DNA of 64,000 bases from Gigantopelta aegis. Its lineage: Eukaryota > Mollusca > Gastropoda > Neomphalida > Peltospiridae. Location of the stretch: positions 73,124,174 through 73,188,173 of the forward strand of contig NC_054706.1 in the NCBI RefSeq assembly GCF_016097555.1, in the 5' to 3' direction. Both the position numbers and the translations under genes were made by a program. The notes beneath the pieces were generated by a model that did no database searches, was not told the origin of the DNA, and saw nothing but the letters and a program-made list of their open reading frames with translations. Shown one piece after another: positions 23,857-34,083 of this stretch; the first letter of the stretch is position 1; each line of letters begins with the position of its first letter.

Positions 23857-24826
23857 GTGTTGATGTAGCCCGAGTACTCTGACTGTAAGAGAGCTAGACG
23901 GACATTTGGACATAAACACGCTCCCATTACAGTCAGAGACCAACCTATGTCTTTTTTTGGCAATTCCTGACTACCAAATGGTAGGCAACGAGTCCCGCTC
24001 TAATACCACAACAATCCTATGTTTGACGTCAAATACCGTTACATCAATCATTTTTGAGTTAAGTGATACAAAAAAATCCACATATTAAATCACTAATACA
24101 CATACTACAGAAAGAAACCCGACAGCACCCACATTCAGCTACGCTTCGTGACACTCCGTCGCAACAATTGCAAAGCTCGGCGATCTATTTCGAGACTGGG
24201 CGATTCCGCCTTGTGCAGCAGTTACAGGGGTCATCTCATAAGAGGAGGCAGTACGTAGCACATACTTTTGCCGTATCCTGTCGATAACACCCCAAATGTA
24301 TCCTTCAAATTCAAAATGGAATCAATAATGTGTAATTGTTTTGGTTTTAATGACGTAATGAAAAAAATCCAATTCATCCAAAACGGCATTAGCCAACTCT
24401 TCCATGTTGTAACTTCGCTTGATATGAGACGGCCCCTGTAACTGCTGCACAAGGCGGAATCGCCCAGTGCGCGATCACGTGGTCTACGTCTCGAAATAGA
24501 TCGCCGAGCTTTGCAATTGTTGCGACGGAGTGTCACGAAGCGTAGCTGAATGTGGGTGCTGTCGGGTTTCTTTCTGTAGTATGTGTATTAGTGATTAATA
24601 TGTGGATTTTTTTGTATCACTTAACTCGAAAATGATTGATGTAAAGGTATTTGACGTCAAACATAGGATTGTTGTGGTATTAGAGCGGGACTCGTTGCCT
24701 ACCGTTTGGTAGTCAGGAATTGCCAAAAAAAGACATAGGTTGGTCTCTGACTGTAATGAGAGCGTGTTTATGTCCAAATGTCCGTCTAGCTCTCTTACAG
24801 TCAGAGTACTCGGGCTAGTGTTGATG
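23857..24826. mobile_element. Foldback / Mutator-like non-autonomous element with 9-bp target duplication
   Basis: The element spans 23866-24817 (952 bp). Its ends are TAGCCCGAGTACTCTGACTG and the inverse, and the inverted repeats run about 370 bp (left, to about 24239) and 390 bp (right, from about 24429). The right arm has about 20 extra bases (GTAGACCACGTGATCGCGCA, in reverse complement). It is flanked by a perfect 9-bp direct repeat GTGTTGATG at 23857-23865 and 24818-24826. Very long inverted repeats with a 9-bp target duplication fit the Mutator-like superfamily. No transposase is present. Confidence 0.85.
24231..24428 (-). pseudogene. RecQ-like helicase fragment inside the foldback element
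   Basis: The unique centre between the arms encodes, on the minus strand, LKPKQLHIIDSIL and then VLSTGYGKSMCYVLPPL. This resembles motif 0 and motif I (Walker A, xTGxGKSxCYxLP) of RecQ-family DNA helicases. Only about 45 residues are helicase-like and the frame then enters the left arm, so it is a fragment. It may be a captured host gene piece or a remnant of a helicase carried by the autonomous parent. Confidence 0.75.
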
Positions 24827-24855
24827 TAGAAGACTTGTTACTGCAGTTGGGGAAA

Positions 24856-25011
24856 AATATCTGCCCGGTCCCCCCCTCCCCTAACCCTAACCTTAACCCC
24901 AACCCCAACCCCAATACTAACCCTAACCCTAACCCCTAACCCCAAATCCAATACTAACCCTAACCCCTAACCCTAACTAAAAATAATAATGGAGGGGACC
25001 GGGCAGATATT
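24856..25011. repeat. Telomere-like (CCCTAA)n cassette bounded by inverted repeats
   Basis: About 100 bp of CCCTAA, CCCCTAA and CCCCAA variants (about 24877-24977) is bounded by AATATCTGCCCGGTCCCC on the left and the inverse GGGGACCGGGCAGATATT on the right. The right arm is separated from the array by AAAAATAATAATGGA. It starts about 30 bp beyond the foldback element. Confidence 0.85.
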
Positions 25012-26319
25012 ATACCATGGAGATTGGTTTTATTATTTAAACTTAAACGGACTGGATTTGCAACTGTCACCTGTGCCATGTTAAAAAGCACTGGCCACGA
25101 GTGTCAGGAAAGCAGATTTGTTGCACTCTGGTTGTGTAATGACATGGCTCATGGATAGCTAAGAAAACGAAACCGGGATTGCCAAAATTTAAAATATGTT
25201 TTCAGATTTATTATTCATGGAAGTAATTCAGTCGCTGTTTCCATTTCTAAACTTATTTGGCCATATAGTTTGTTGTTGGTGTTGTAGGACCGGTGTAGTA
25301 GAATGTAAAACAACACTAGAATTCATCCATTACTCGGTTCATGGTGCCACATGTGGATGGTTTTTAAGAAAATAAATACCGTTATACACCGTCAAGAGGC
25401 GTGAGACCACGAGTAGAGATAAAAATCATAAAAATAAATCAATTTCGCTTTCACAAAATATTTTCTTTTACAAATTCAATAAATATTGATTATTCTGAAA
25501 TTTATAAAACAATTTAACCGTAATCAAAACACTAAAACACTGAAAAATACCGTAAATCCAAAAGCTTCGAAATACACTTCCAATATCATTTTGTATCAAC
25601 TGTGACGTAAAGACAATTGGTAGTCTCGTTCAGACTGCGTCTTATAGAAGAACCCATTTTGAAAAACTACTTTCTTTAAAATAATGTTATTTTGTTTTAT
25701 TTTAACTAAATAACATAGCAATATCAGTGATTTATATATGACTGCTTAAAACCTAATACAACTTGTTTTTAAAGATATTATTCAACATTTTGTGTATTTT
25801 GTTATATTTATTTAGATTTTGTAAATCACGCGAACTATTTTAATTGCTTAAAAGGACAAGGGTTAAGTCTAGTTAATTATTCCCAACGAGTGGCTAGAGC
25901 AATCGAGGCTATGTTCTCGTTCTCACCGAGACTTTGTGAGTGGGGGGATGTACATGGGTGGGGGAGTAGGTCCAGGCATCAAGAATAATCAAATGTAAGG
26001 AAAGGAAAGAAATATTAAATTTTATTTCACGACACCTCAGCACTTTTTAGATAACGATAATTCAGATTCAAATTGTGACGTCACATGTTAACTTGTTGGT
26101 CACCCTTACTGGATTTTGCCAAAAAAACTAAATAATAAAATAAATAAAACACTAAATACATAAAGAACTAAATAAAAAAAAAAAATGTTAAAAATAATAA
26201 TAAATAAAAAATTGTAAAAATAATAGTCGAATATTTGGATGGGGATTTTTTTTTTTTGGGGGGGGGGGCGCATATTCAAGGTATTACTATAATTATAGTT
26301 ACTCTGGTACATAAAGTTT
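25012..26319. other. Intergenic AT-rich DNA
   Basis: No gene or recognised mobile element. There is an A/T-rich low-complexity stretch around 26125-26230 and a poly-T/poly-G tract at about 26245-26270. Confidence 0.4.
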
Positions 26320-26660
26320 GATTAGTTTGACGACACTACTAGCACATATTGGTCAAACATTTGCTAATTTTAACATTAAATAGTCTTAAGAGAAAACAAG
26401 CTACATTTTTCAATTAGATCGACGGGATCTTATATAGTCATGTAATCCAAGGCGGACCCAATAACACATTCTACGTTTGATTCAGTCATGGTGCACGGGC
26501 TGGAGGGGTGAGATTTAGCTCAGTCGGTTGAGTTCTCGCTTGAGCCTGAGGTGACTGTCGCAGGATCGTATCACCTCCGGTGAATCCATTCAGCCTATAA
26601 TTATAAAAATTTTCTCATTCCAACCAGTGCACCACAACTGACAAAGGTATGGGCGTCGCT
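26320..26660. mobile_element. Two SINE fragments in opposite orientation
   Basis: A minus-strand body and tail fragment (26320-26503, GGTCAAACATTTGCTAATTT, TCATGGTGCACGGGCTGGA) abuts a plus-strand tRNA-like head (26504-26655, GATTTAGCTCAGTCGGTTGA). The head is of the same type as the copy at 17548-17778. Confidence 0.65.
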
Positions 26661-26964
26661 TGGTAGAGGACATGTCCCCACCCCACCCCACTTTTTGGAT
26701 TGGGGGACCAGCTTGCAAATATCTCTCCCCATCCCCCACCCCCCCCACACACACACTTTTTGCGATGGAAAACAACTTCCGAAAACAGGATTATTTTATT
26801 GGAGCCAAAACGTCATTGGTCTATAAACAAATTTAACAAAACGTCGAGTTCACATTACTATTCAGTTTATTGTAACTAAAAACCACACGCATGTTACACG
26901 TGTGGTTTCAACCGTTTGCTAGTGGGATTAAGTTTACAAATGTGTTCTCGCACTGAAAGAAATG

Positions 26965-27350
26965 AAAGAAAGAAATGTTTTATTTAACGACGCACTCAAC
27001 ACATTTTATTTACGGTTATATGGCGTCAGACATATGGTTAAGGACCACACAGATTTTGAGAGGAAACCCGCTGTCGCCACTTCATGGGCTACTCTTTCCG
27101 ATTAGCAGCAAGGGATCTTTTATTTGCGCTTCCCACAGGTAGGACAGTATAAACCATGGCCTTTGTTGAACCAGTTATGGATCACTGGTCGGTGCAAGAG
27201 GTTTACACCTACCCATTGAGACTTGCGGATCACTCCCTCAGGGTTTGGAGTCGGTATCTGGATTAAAAATCCCATGCCTCGACTGGGATCCGAACCCAGT
27301 ACCTACCAGCCTGTTGACCGATGGCCTAACCTCGACGTCACCGAGGCCGG
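26965..27350 (-). mobile_element. SINE family C (tRNA-like head type 3, family B tail)
   Basis: The minus-strand head is at the high end (GGCCATCGGTCAACAGGCTG, ACTGGGTTCGGATCCCAGTC, a box B-like match). The body has AAATAAAAGATCCCTTGCTG, and the tail has ATGTCTGACGCCATATAACC and AAATAAAATGTGTTGAGTGC. It looks nearly full length. Confidence 0.8.
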
Positions 27351-27437
27351 TGTTCTCATGCAGAATGGAAGTAGCTAATGCCACAAGATTTATTTAATTT
27401 TAATTGTCACACTTGTTGAGAAGTTATCAATGTCATG

Positions 27438-27605
27438 GATATGCAGGGCCGTAGCTAGGATTTTTTGTTGGGGGGGGGGGGGGGCAACTGAGTAGTTTAT
27501 AGTCTAAAACTCCTTTTCTTTAAGTTTCTATAATGCTTTCCGAATTTCTTTTCTGGAGGGGCAAGTGCCCCCTAGCCCCCATGCTAGCTACAGCCCTGAT
27601 ATGCA
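27438..27605. mobile_element. Short non-autonomous element with perfect 8-bp target duplication
   Basis: The ends are inverted (GGGCCGTAGCTAGGAT and TAGCTACAGCCC). A perfect 8-bp direct repeat GATATGCA flanks it at 27438-27445 and 27598-27605. Eight-bp duplications and CAGGG-like ends fit the hAT superfamily. It includes a poly-G run at about 27471-27484. Confidence 0.75.
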
Positions 27606-28226
27606 CAAATTCGTTGCTCCTGTCTCTGCAAGTGTGTCAAAAACGATTTCTGACAGGGGCAGCAACGATGCTGTAATGATGGTAGGCTTTCGACTGAAAA
27701 GCTGTCCAGAAGACAAGACTGGTGAATACAGGTGTGTAATGGGTGTTGGCATAGGTGTCACTTGTCGGGGCATGTCGGGACATGGAAAGCACCCCCCCCC
27801 CTTCACTTGGTGTCCTAAATAGGTCTATGTCTATGCATTGTAGAATATTAAAATGGCAACCCTCCCCTCCCCCGTAATTTAACGTCGTTGAAATTGTGAA
27901 GTTTGACACTCTCAGCAAAATATTTGGATTGTTTTGAAAGCTATATATTATGTTTATTATGTTCTTATATGCCCACAATATTCACGAGTTGATCTAATTA
28001 AATATTTAAAAGTCCCAAATAAAACAGTGGCATGAAAGCAGTTATTATAATTATGTTGTTATTTGTATGGCTTTCTTCAGCCATAGGCTTTTAACCACTA
28101 TAATATGCTCTACTTGAAAACCGATAATGGATATTGAGTACATGTATTAAAAATACAGGTTGACTGTTACAAATGAAAGATCCTTTGTGTCACAATTATA
28201 ATAGTATCTAATGCTACATTTAAGTA

Positions 28227-28228
28227 TC

Positions 28229-28278
<50 letters not shown>
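28227..28278. repeat. (AT)n microsatellite
   Basis: About 25 uninterrupted TA repeats lie directly against the left end of the MITE at 28279. Confidence 0.95.
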
Positions 28279-28279
<1 letters not shown>

Positions 28280-28778
28280 TGAGAGGCATAAATAACGCAA
28301 TGAGTATTTCACTGAATATTTTCTTATGGAAATGTCAAATCACATATATTGAGTATGCGGACAAATGAAATATTGGTAACAATTTTAAGTGAAAGAGGAT
28401 TTTGTTCAAATCAGAAAACAATTGAATAAAATAAGTTTTCAGCAAAAAGCATAACTTGGGTGTTTATTGCAACAACACATCATTGCATATGAAAATCACA
28501 TCTTCCTATAAAAGCAACCCTTTTTTGTGTTTTCTGCCTTTTTTAAATATTGCACGGTAAGTAATGTTAAAAAATTGCTGTTTTATTGCCAAACACCTAA
28601 GCTGGGTTTTTTGTTTAAAACCACATTTTATTTTTTAAAATTCCCAATTTGAACAATATCTTCTTTCAGTTACAGTTGTTACCAATATGTCATTTGTCTG
28701 CAACCTCAATATAGATGAAATAACATTTCTATAAGAAAATATCAGCGAAATACCCATTGCGTTATTTATGCCTCTCCG
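28279..28778. mobile_element. 500-bp MITE with about 150-bp inverted ends in a TA tract
   Basis: The left end CTGAGAGGCATAAATAACGC and right end GCGTTATTTATGCCTCTCCG are inverted, and similarity continues inward about 150 bp. Both sides are TA repeats, so a TA target duplication is likely, pointing to a Tc1/mariner-related MITE. No ORF of note. Confidence 0.85.
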
Positions 28779-29009
28779 TATATATATATAACCCTGTGCT
28801 AAAAGAGAGTTAAAATGTTAATTTTCAGTACCAGTAGTTTACAATGTATTTTAGTATAAATAACACATTATCATGCAGTAATGTATTGTATGGCATACAT
28901 GCGACCAGAATGCACCAAAGACATCTGTTCGTTCTGGGTGAATGGTGGTTGCTCAACAAAAATATGTCATAAATGGTCCCCCTTCCATTTTTTTTCAGCA
29001 AATGTCACT

Positions 29010-29085
29010 CATGGACAGACTGTGGTATGTGCTTTCCTGCCTGTGGGAAAGTGCATATAAAAGATCCCTTGCTGCATTAGGAAAA
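29010..29085 (+). mobile_element. SINE body fragment
   Basis: It has TGTGGTATGTGCTTTCCTGC, TGCATATAAAAGATCCCTTG and little else. Confidence 0.55.
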
Positions 29086-29243
29086 ATTTGCACCTGCCAG
29101 TGCAGGTGGTCCCCTGTCCAATCCACCCCACCCCTTACCTGTCCTGGACGGAGGAGACGGCTGGCACCTGTGCCCAGGACAGGAATGTGCTACAACAGCT
29201 TATTCTGAATATGTACGTTAAACTCTCTGACCTGACCTGATTT

Positions 29244-29748
29244 AAAAAAGGCTTATTTTGTTAAACGACACCACTAGAACATATTGATATATTAATCATC
29301 GGTTATTGGATGTCAAACATTTGGTAATTCTGACTCGTAGTCAGTAGAGGAAACCCGCTACATTTTCTTAATGCAGCAAGGGATCTTTTATATGCACTTT
29401 CCAACAGACAGGAAAGCACATACCATGGCCTTTGACCAGTTATGGTGCACTGGTTGAAATGAGGAAAAAACCCAATCAGTTGAATGGATCCACTGAGGTG
29501 ATTCGATCCTGCGACGCAATGACCTGATTCGGAAAAATGTAGTAGGTTTCCTCTGATGACTACATGTCAGAATTACCAAATGTTTGACATCCAATAGCCA
29601 ATGATTAATTAATCAATATGCTCCAGTGGTGTCATTAAACAAAACAAACTTTCACTGGCTGGAACGAGAAATAGCCCATCGACTGGAATCGATCCTTAAC
29701 TGACTGCGCATCAGACAGGTGCTTTACCACTGGGCTACGTCCCACCGC
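29244..29748. mobile_element. Nested or inverted SINE cluster
   Basis: There are three joined pieces: a minus-strand copy (29244-29522), a plus-strand tail (29523-29650, ACCAAATGTTTGACATCCAA) and a minus-strand head (29650-29748, GGGACGTAGCCCAGTGGTAA). The order implies one SINE inserted in another, or an inversion. Confidence 0.7.
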
Positions 29749-30276
29749 CTACTCTGGTACATATTAAATTTTTTTGCATAAAATATTAATGGCTGTATAT
29801 TAAATATGTTTTTGATCATCCTAGTCTTTGTATTAAGTGAGACTTCATTTTATTTCCTAATATGTATTTTTGCATGCATTAAATAATTATTGAGATATAA
29901 AGTCCAGTTTAGAAGTCTTGCAAACATTTAGGACGATCAGAAATACATTAAATATACAGTCACCTGTGATAAGCAAAAATAAGCAAACGTGTTCACTAGT
30001 CTGCCACACAAATACATATAGAATTCTATTTGTCAGCCAATATTTTCATGTGCAAAGACTTGTCTTTTACTGCTCAAAATTAAATTAAATTATTTGTCTA
30101 TAAAACAACCATTGAGGTCAAATTTGTTTTGCTCAGCACATTTTCACTTGTCAGGAACAATGGACAATAGCCAGTTTTGGACACTGGTCACTGATATTAT
30201 AAATAAGAGTGTATTTTGTTTCTAGTTTCAGTCATTACAACATTTTATTAGTCTGAAACATGTTACAAAAAAATTA

Positions 30277-30525
30277 GTTTGGTTTGTTTAATGACACCAC
30301 TAGAGCATATTGATTTATTAATCATCAGCTGTTGGATGTAGAACATTTTGTACTTTTAACATACAGTCTTAGAGAGGAAACCCTCTTAAAAAATGTCATT
30401 AGTAGCAAGGGATCTTTTATATGCACCATCCCACAGACAGGATAGCACATACCACAGCCTTTGATATACCAGTCACGGTGCACTGGCTAACAATAAGCGA
30501 GCACTTTACCACTGAGCTACGTTCA
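30277..30525 (-). mobile_element. SINE family A
   Basis: It has tail TTTGTTTAATGACACCACTA, body TTTTATATGCACCATCCCAC and a reduced head. Confidence 0.75.
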
Positions 30526-30744
30526 GCTTGAAACATTTTACAATGGCAATAAACCCCCATCAGTTATAGGCATTTGGACTTCCCTTGTTGGTGGGTTAGG
30601 GGGGGGGGGGGGTAGGAGACAGGCTGATTTTTGTCTGAATTTAAAAAACTAATTCACAATCTGGATAACAAAGTTTATTCATATTTGCATCAACAACCAA
30701 GCAGCTATATAGGGTTCATTATGCATATTTTAACATTTTACATG

Positions 30745-30955
30745 GATGGGTGAGACGTAGCCCAGTGGTAAAGTGCTCACTTGATGCATAGTCGGTCTAG
30801 GATCGAATCCCATTGGTGGGCCCATTGGGCTATTTCTCATTCCAACCAGTGCACCACAATTGGTATATCAATGGCTGTGGTATGTGCTATCCTGTATGTG
30901 GAATGGTGCATATAAAAAATCCCTCTTACTAGTGATGGAAAAATGAAACAAAACA
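30745..30955 (+). mobile_element. SINE family A/B, 3'-truncated
   Basis: It has the head GTGAGACGTAGCCCAGTGGT, then ATTGGGCTATTTCTCATTCC and TGGTGCATATAAAAAATCCC. The tail is lost. Confidence 0.75.
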
Positions 30956-31129
30956 AACATTTTACATGAATTGAAACTAATAAGATGAAAATACATGGTG
31001 AAAAGTTTTCAGGCCAGTACATTTTGCCCAAACTTCTCAGTAAGTTTTGCCCGAATATAAAGATTTGCTCCAGCACTGGGAGATGGTGGGAGTTGACCCT
31101 ACTGACCCCCATCTCGTACACTTATGCTG

Positions 31130-31245
31130 TCATTGGGACTATTGTGCTATTTCTTGTCCTAGCCAGTGCTCTAGAAAGAGTGTAAAAAGGCTGTGGTATG
31201 TACTAGCCTGTCTGTAGGATGGTGCATATGAACGATCCCGTGCCA
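31130..31245 (+). mobile_element. SINE body fragment
   Basis: It has a diverged ATTGTGCTATTTCTTGTCCT and AGGATGGTGCATATGAACGA. Neither head nor tail. Confidence 0.5.
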
Positions 31246-31261
31246 GGGTTTCTGCCCAGGT

Positions 31262-31456
31262 CTAGCTCTGAGTGAGCAAATCATTTTGCCAAATTGTCTA
31301 TTAAACTTCAAAAATTGCAGAAATTGTCAGTTATTTTCTAAAAAATTATTATTATTATTATATAATCAATTATTACAAGAAATTATTTTGCCAAACTAAA
31401 ATAAAATTTGCCACCTGCTTTCAAAATTGACGAATTTGACGAGTGCCAGAGCTAGT
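31262..31456 (+). mobile_element. MITE copy (GCCAAATTATCTATTAA family)
   Basis: Its ends are inverted: CTAGCTCTGAGTGAGCAAAT and GACGAGTGCCAGAGCTAG. The interior has TTGCCAAATTGTCTATTAAA. This is the clearest single copy and defines the family whose interior is amplified at 15488-16127. Confidence 0.8.
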
Positions 31457-31458
31457 CC

Positions 31459-31703
31459 TTCTGCCAGAAAGAAATTTTTGGGGATGGTGTTATGGAATTG
31501 AATATTTACAATATGTATGCTGAATGCAACCACAGTCAACGGGATATGTGGGACCTCCCCAAGAAAGAAAATGGTTTAGGGTTAAGAAAAGCATACAGTA
31601 CTGATAAGAGTCATTAATGTTGTAAAAAGATCAACTTAAAAAATAAAATCTATAAACAAATTTGGTTATAGCACCATACCCGTTTTACCCTCTGGCAGAA
31701 ACC
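31459..31703. mobile_element. MITE with CTGCCAGA ends, copy 1
   Basis: About 240 bp with inverted ends (TTCTGCCAGAAAGAAATTTT and ACCCTCTGGCAGAA). A second copy in the opposite orientation lies at 50624-50858. Internal landmarks are CAACCACAGTCAACGGGATA and TATAGCACCATACCCG. Confidence 0.8.
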
Positions 31704-31721
31704 ATGCTTGCTTGTAATTGA

Positions 31722-31815
31722 AAAGAGTAGCCCATGGAGTGGCCTTTAACCATATGTCTGACATCATATAACCATAGATAAAATGTGTTGATGGTGTCAT
31801 TGATTAAAACATTTC
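31722..31815 (+). mobile_element. SINE family B tail fragment
   Basis: It has GTAGCCCATGGAGTGGC, ACCATATGTCTGACATCATA and AGATAAAATGTGTTGATGGT. Confidence 0.65.
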
Positions 31816-32094
31816 TGGGTTTTTTTTCCTCTCTTGTTTTTTCATTGTAAAGAACTCTTGAAATATTCACTGAATGGTGGATTTCAGTAAGATTTTGCAA
31901 GGAACAAATTGTATAAAACATTAATAATTTAATTCTAGTTTGCTTAAGGATAATTTTAAAAATATATCTGAGAATATAATGGAATGGAAATATGGCTCCA
32001 CAGAGGCCAAATCCGGGATGGGCGTGCCTGAACCTATTTTTGGATATGGGCACGTAAAAAGAGTTCCCATACCCATGATGCAATTTCTATTTTA

Positions 32095-32462
32095 AAGTTA
32101 AAGTTTCTTTTGTTTAATGACACCACTAAAGCACATTGATTTATTAATCATCGGCTGTAGGATGTCAAACCTGTGGTAATTCTGACATAGACTTAGAGAG
32201 GAAACTCGCTGTGCTGGGGTTTTATTAAACATTCATACATTCATTCAAAACCTGTATTCATTCAAATACATTTTACCATTAGTAGCATGGGATCTTTTAT
32301 ATGCACCATCCCACAGACAGGATAGCACTGCCACGACCTTTGATATAATAGTCATGGTGCACTGACTGGAACGAAAAATAGCCCAATAGGCCCATTGGTG
32401 AGGATCGATCCTAGACCGACCACTCATCAGGCGAGTGCTTTACCACTGGGCTAGGTCCCACC
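32095..32462 (-). mobile_element. SINE family A, near full length with an insertion
   Basis: The head GGACCTAGCCCAGTGGTAAA is at the high end and the tail at the low end. About 50 extra bases (ATTCATACATTCATTCAAAA region) interrupt the body near 32225-32275. Confidence 0.75.
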
Positions 32463-33189
32463 CCATGTTTTCTATAATAAAGACTTGGAGATATATAGAA
32501 AATAATATCGACATTTCTTTCACCGCTTATTTCTTCCTTTAACTAAATATAAACCTTTTGTATTGTTTCCTATAAGCTGTTTCATTAAAACTGTAATGTA
32601 AAATGTACATGAAGAAGTCTTAGCTTCACATAAGGTTAAAGCAAATATCAGCCCCTGAAATAAATAGTGATGGAAGTAAAATACTGTCTAAACCATTTGC
32701 TTTGGTGTGAAAACCAGTTTTTGTTATAAAATGGGTCACGCAATGGGGGTGGGTTGTGGAGGCCATGCTCCCCCTCGTATACCTGTCATTGTGCTTAGAA
32801 TGGTGGAATGCCATATTTTAACACAAGCCTGAATTGCTACATTTTCTCCAGTAAGGTTGCCTTTGAACCAGTCTTTCCAGCAGATTTGAGTCCTTTAGTT
32901 CCTCAAATTTCCATTCCCTGGGCTATTGCACCAACTGGCTGTTCTGTCATTGGGAAAGATAACTGTCTACTGCTATGTATTAGTTGCCTACACAAGTTCG
33001 TGGGATCGATATCTGGAGTGGGTACGGGGGCATAATCTCTAGTGGAGTATGGACACATCGCTACAGGAGTTTTATTTTTATTTATTTAGAAGACCAAAAA
33101 AAACCTTACATCTTCGTCCTCAAGTGGGAGGGACACAGGCTCCCTCCCCCCAGTTCCTATGGGTGTTTTACATAGTGGTAGCAGGAAAG

Positions 33190-33500
33190 GGCAAGATGTA
33201 GCCCAGTGGTAAAGCGGTCACTTGATACACTGTCTGTCTGGGATCAATCCTCATCGGTTGGCCCATTGGGCTATTTCTCGTTCCAGCCAGTGCACTACGA
33301 CTGGTGTATCTAAGGCCATGGTATGTACTATCCTGACTGTGAGATGGTGTATATAAAAGATCCCTTGCTACTAATGAATTTGTTTAAAGCAGGGTTCCTC
33401 TCTAAAACTGTCAAAATTACCAAATGTTTGATATCCCATAACTGATGATTAATAAATTAATGTGCTCTATTGGTGTCATTAAACAAAACAAACTTTAAAT
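33190..33500 (+). mobile_element. SINE family A, near full length
   Basis: It has the head GATGTAGCCCAGTGGTAAAG, then GGATCAATCCTCATCGGTTG, the body, and the tail CATTAAACAAAACAAACTTT. Confidence 0.85.
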
Positions 33501-34052
33501 TTAATGTTTGAGGCAGCAGGTTTCTTCTCTAATTGTGTTAATCAAATGCAATAGTTATGACCCAAATGACACCTAATAACCACTGATTAAACAATATGAT
33601 GACGAGTATACATCAAACAAATCCTACACATGACCGGACATTCATGGGACTCCGTAAAAAGGCCAGTTTTAAAGGGCATCCGGTTTAGAGTATATTTTAA
33701 ATAGGAACTGTTAAAAACATCCGGTTTTGAGTGAATATTCCGGTTACAGAAGGTCTGTTTTTGAGGGATTTTACTGTTACACCCAAAAGATAAATTAAAT
33801 CTTCATTACGGTGGATTAATCACTGCTAGCCACAACTTCAGTTCATCAATAATTGATTACTATCATTTACTGAGCAGGTGAAACTTGGAGTGGATATATC
33901 TCTCAGTCCATGATAATTTCCTGATCACAAAGGTAGCTCTAACTTTCCATTAATAACAATGCTTAATCTAGAGTTGTTGTCTTCTTCTTATATCCTGTCT
34001 TTTTGTCTGGTCACCATCTTGACATTTCTGAGCCGTGCATGAAAATGACAAG

Positions 34053-34083
34053 ATGGACCTGCGGCATTGTCTGATCATTTTCG
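34053..34083 (+). CDS. Mucin-like gene exon 1, signal peptide start
   Basis: ATG at 34053 in strong context (A at -3, G at +4) encodes MDLRHCLIIF plus one base, then GTAAGG. Joined to exon 2 it gives MDLRHCLIIFAIIHQGAC, a good signal peptide. An upstream ATG at 34039 opens a 12-codon frame overlapping this start out of frame (stop 34072-34074) and could lower translation. The alternative start at 35648, within the intron, would give another hydrophobic N-terminus (MSLIVYLYILVAIIHQ), but the splice acceptor at 35680-35681 argues against it. Confidence 0.72.

Noticed and set aside
26504-26580. True tRNA gene (TAGCTCAGTCGGTTGA)
   Set aside because: The box A-like part is followed by the SINE body and no cloverleaf can be closed convincingly, so it is a SINE head.
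32808-33175. Plus-strand ORFs with LSPLVPQISIPWAIAPTG as an exon
   Set aside because: Cannot be joined in phase to the mucin gene and no domain is recognised; a decayed element is possible.
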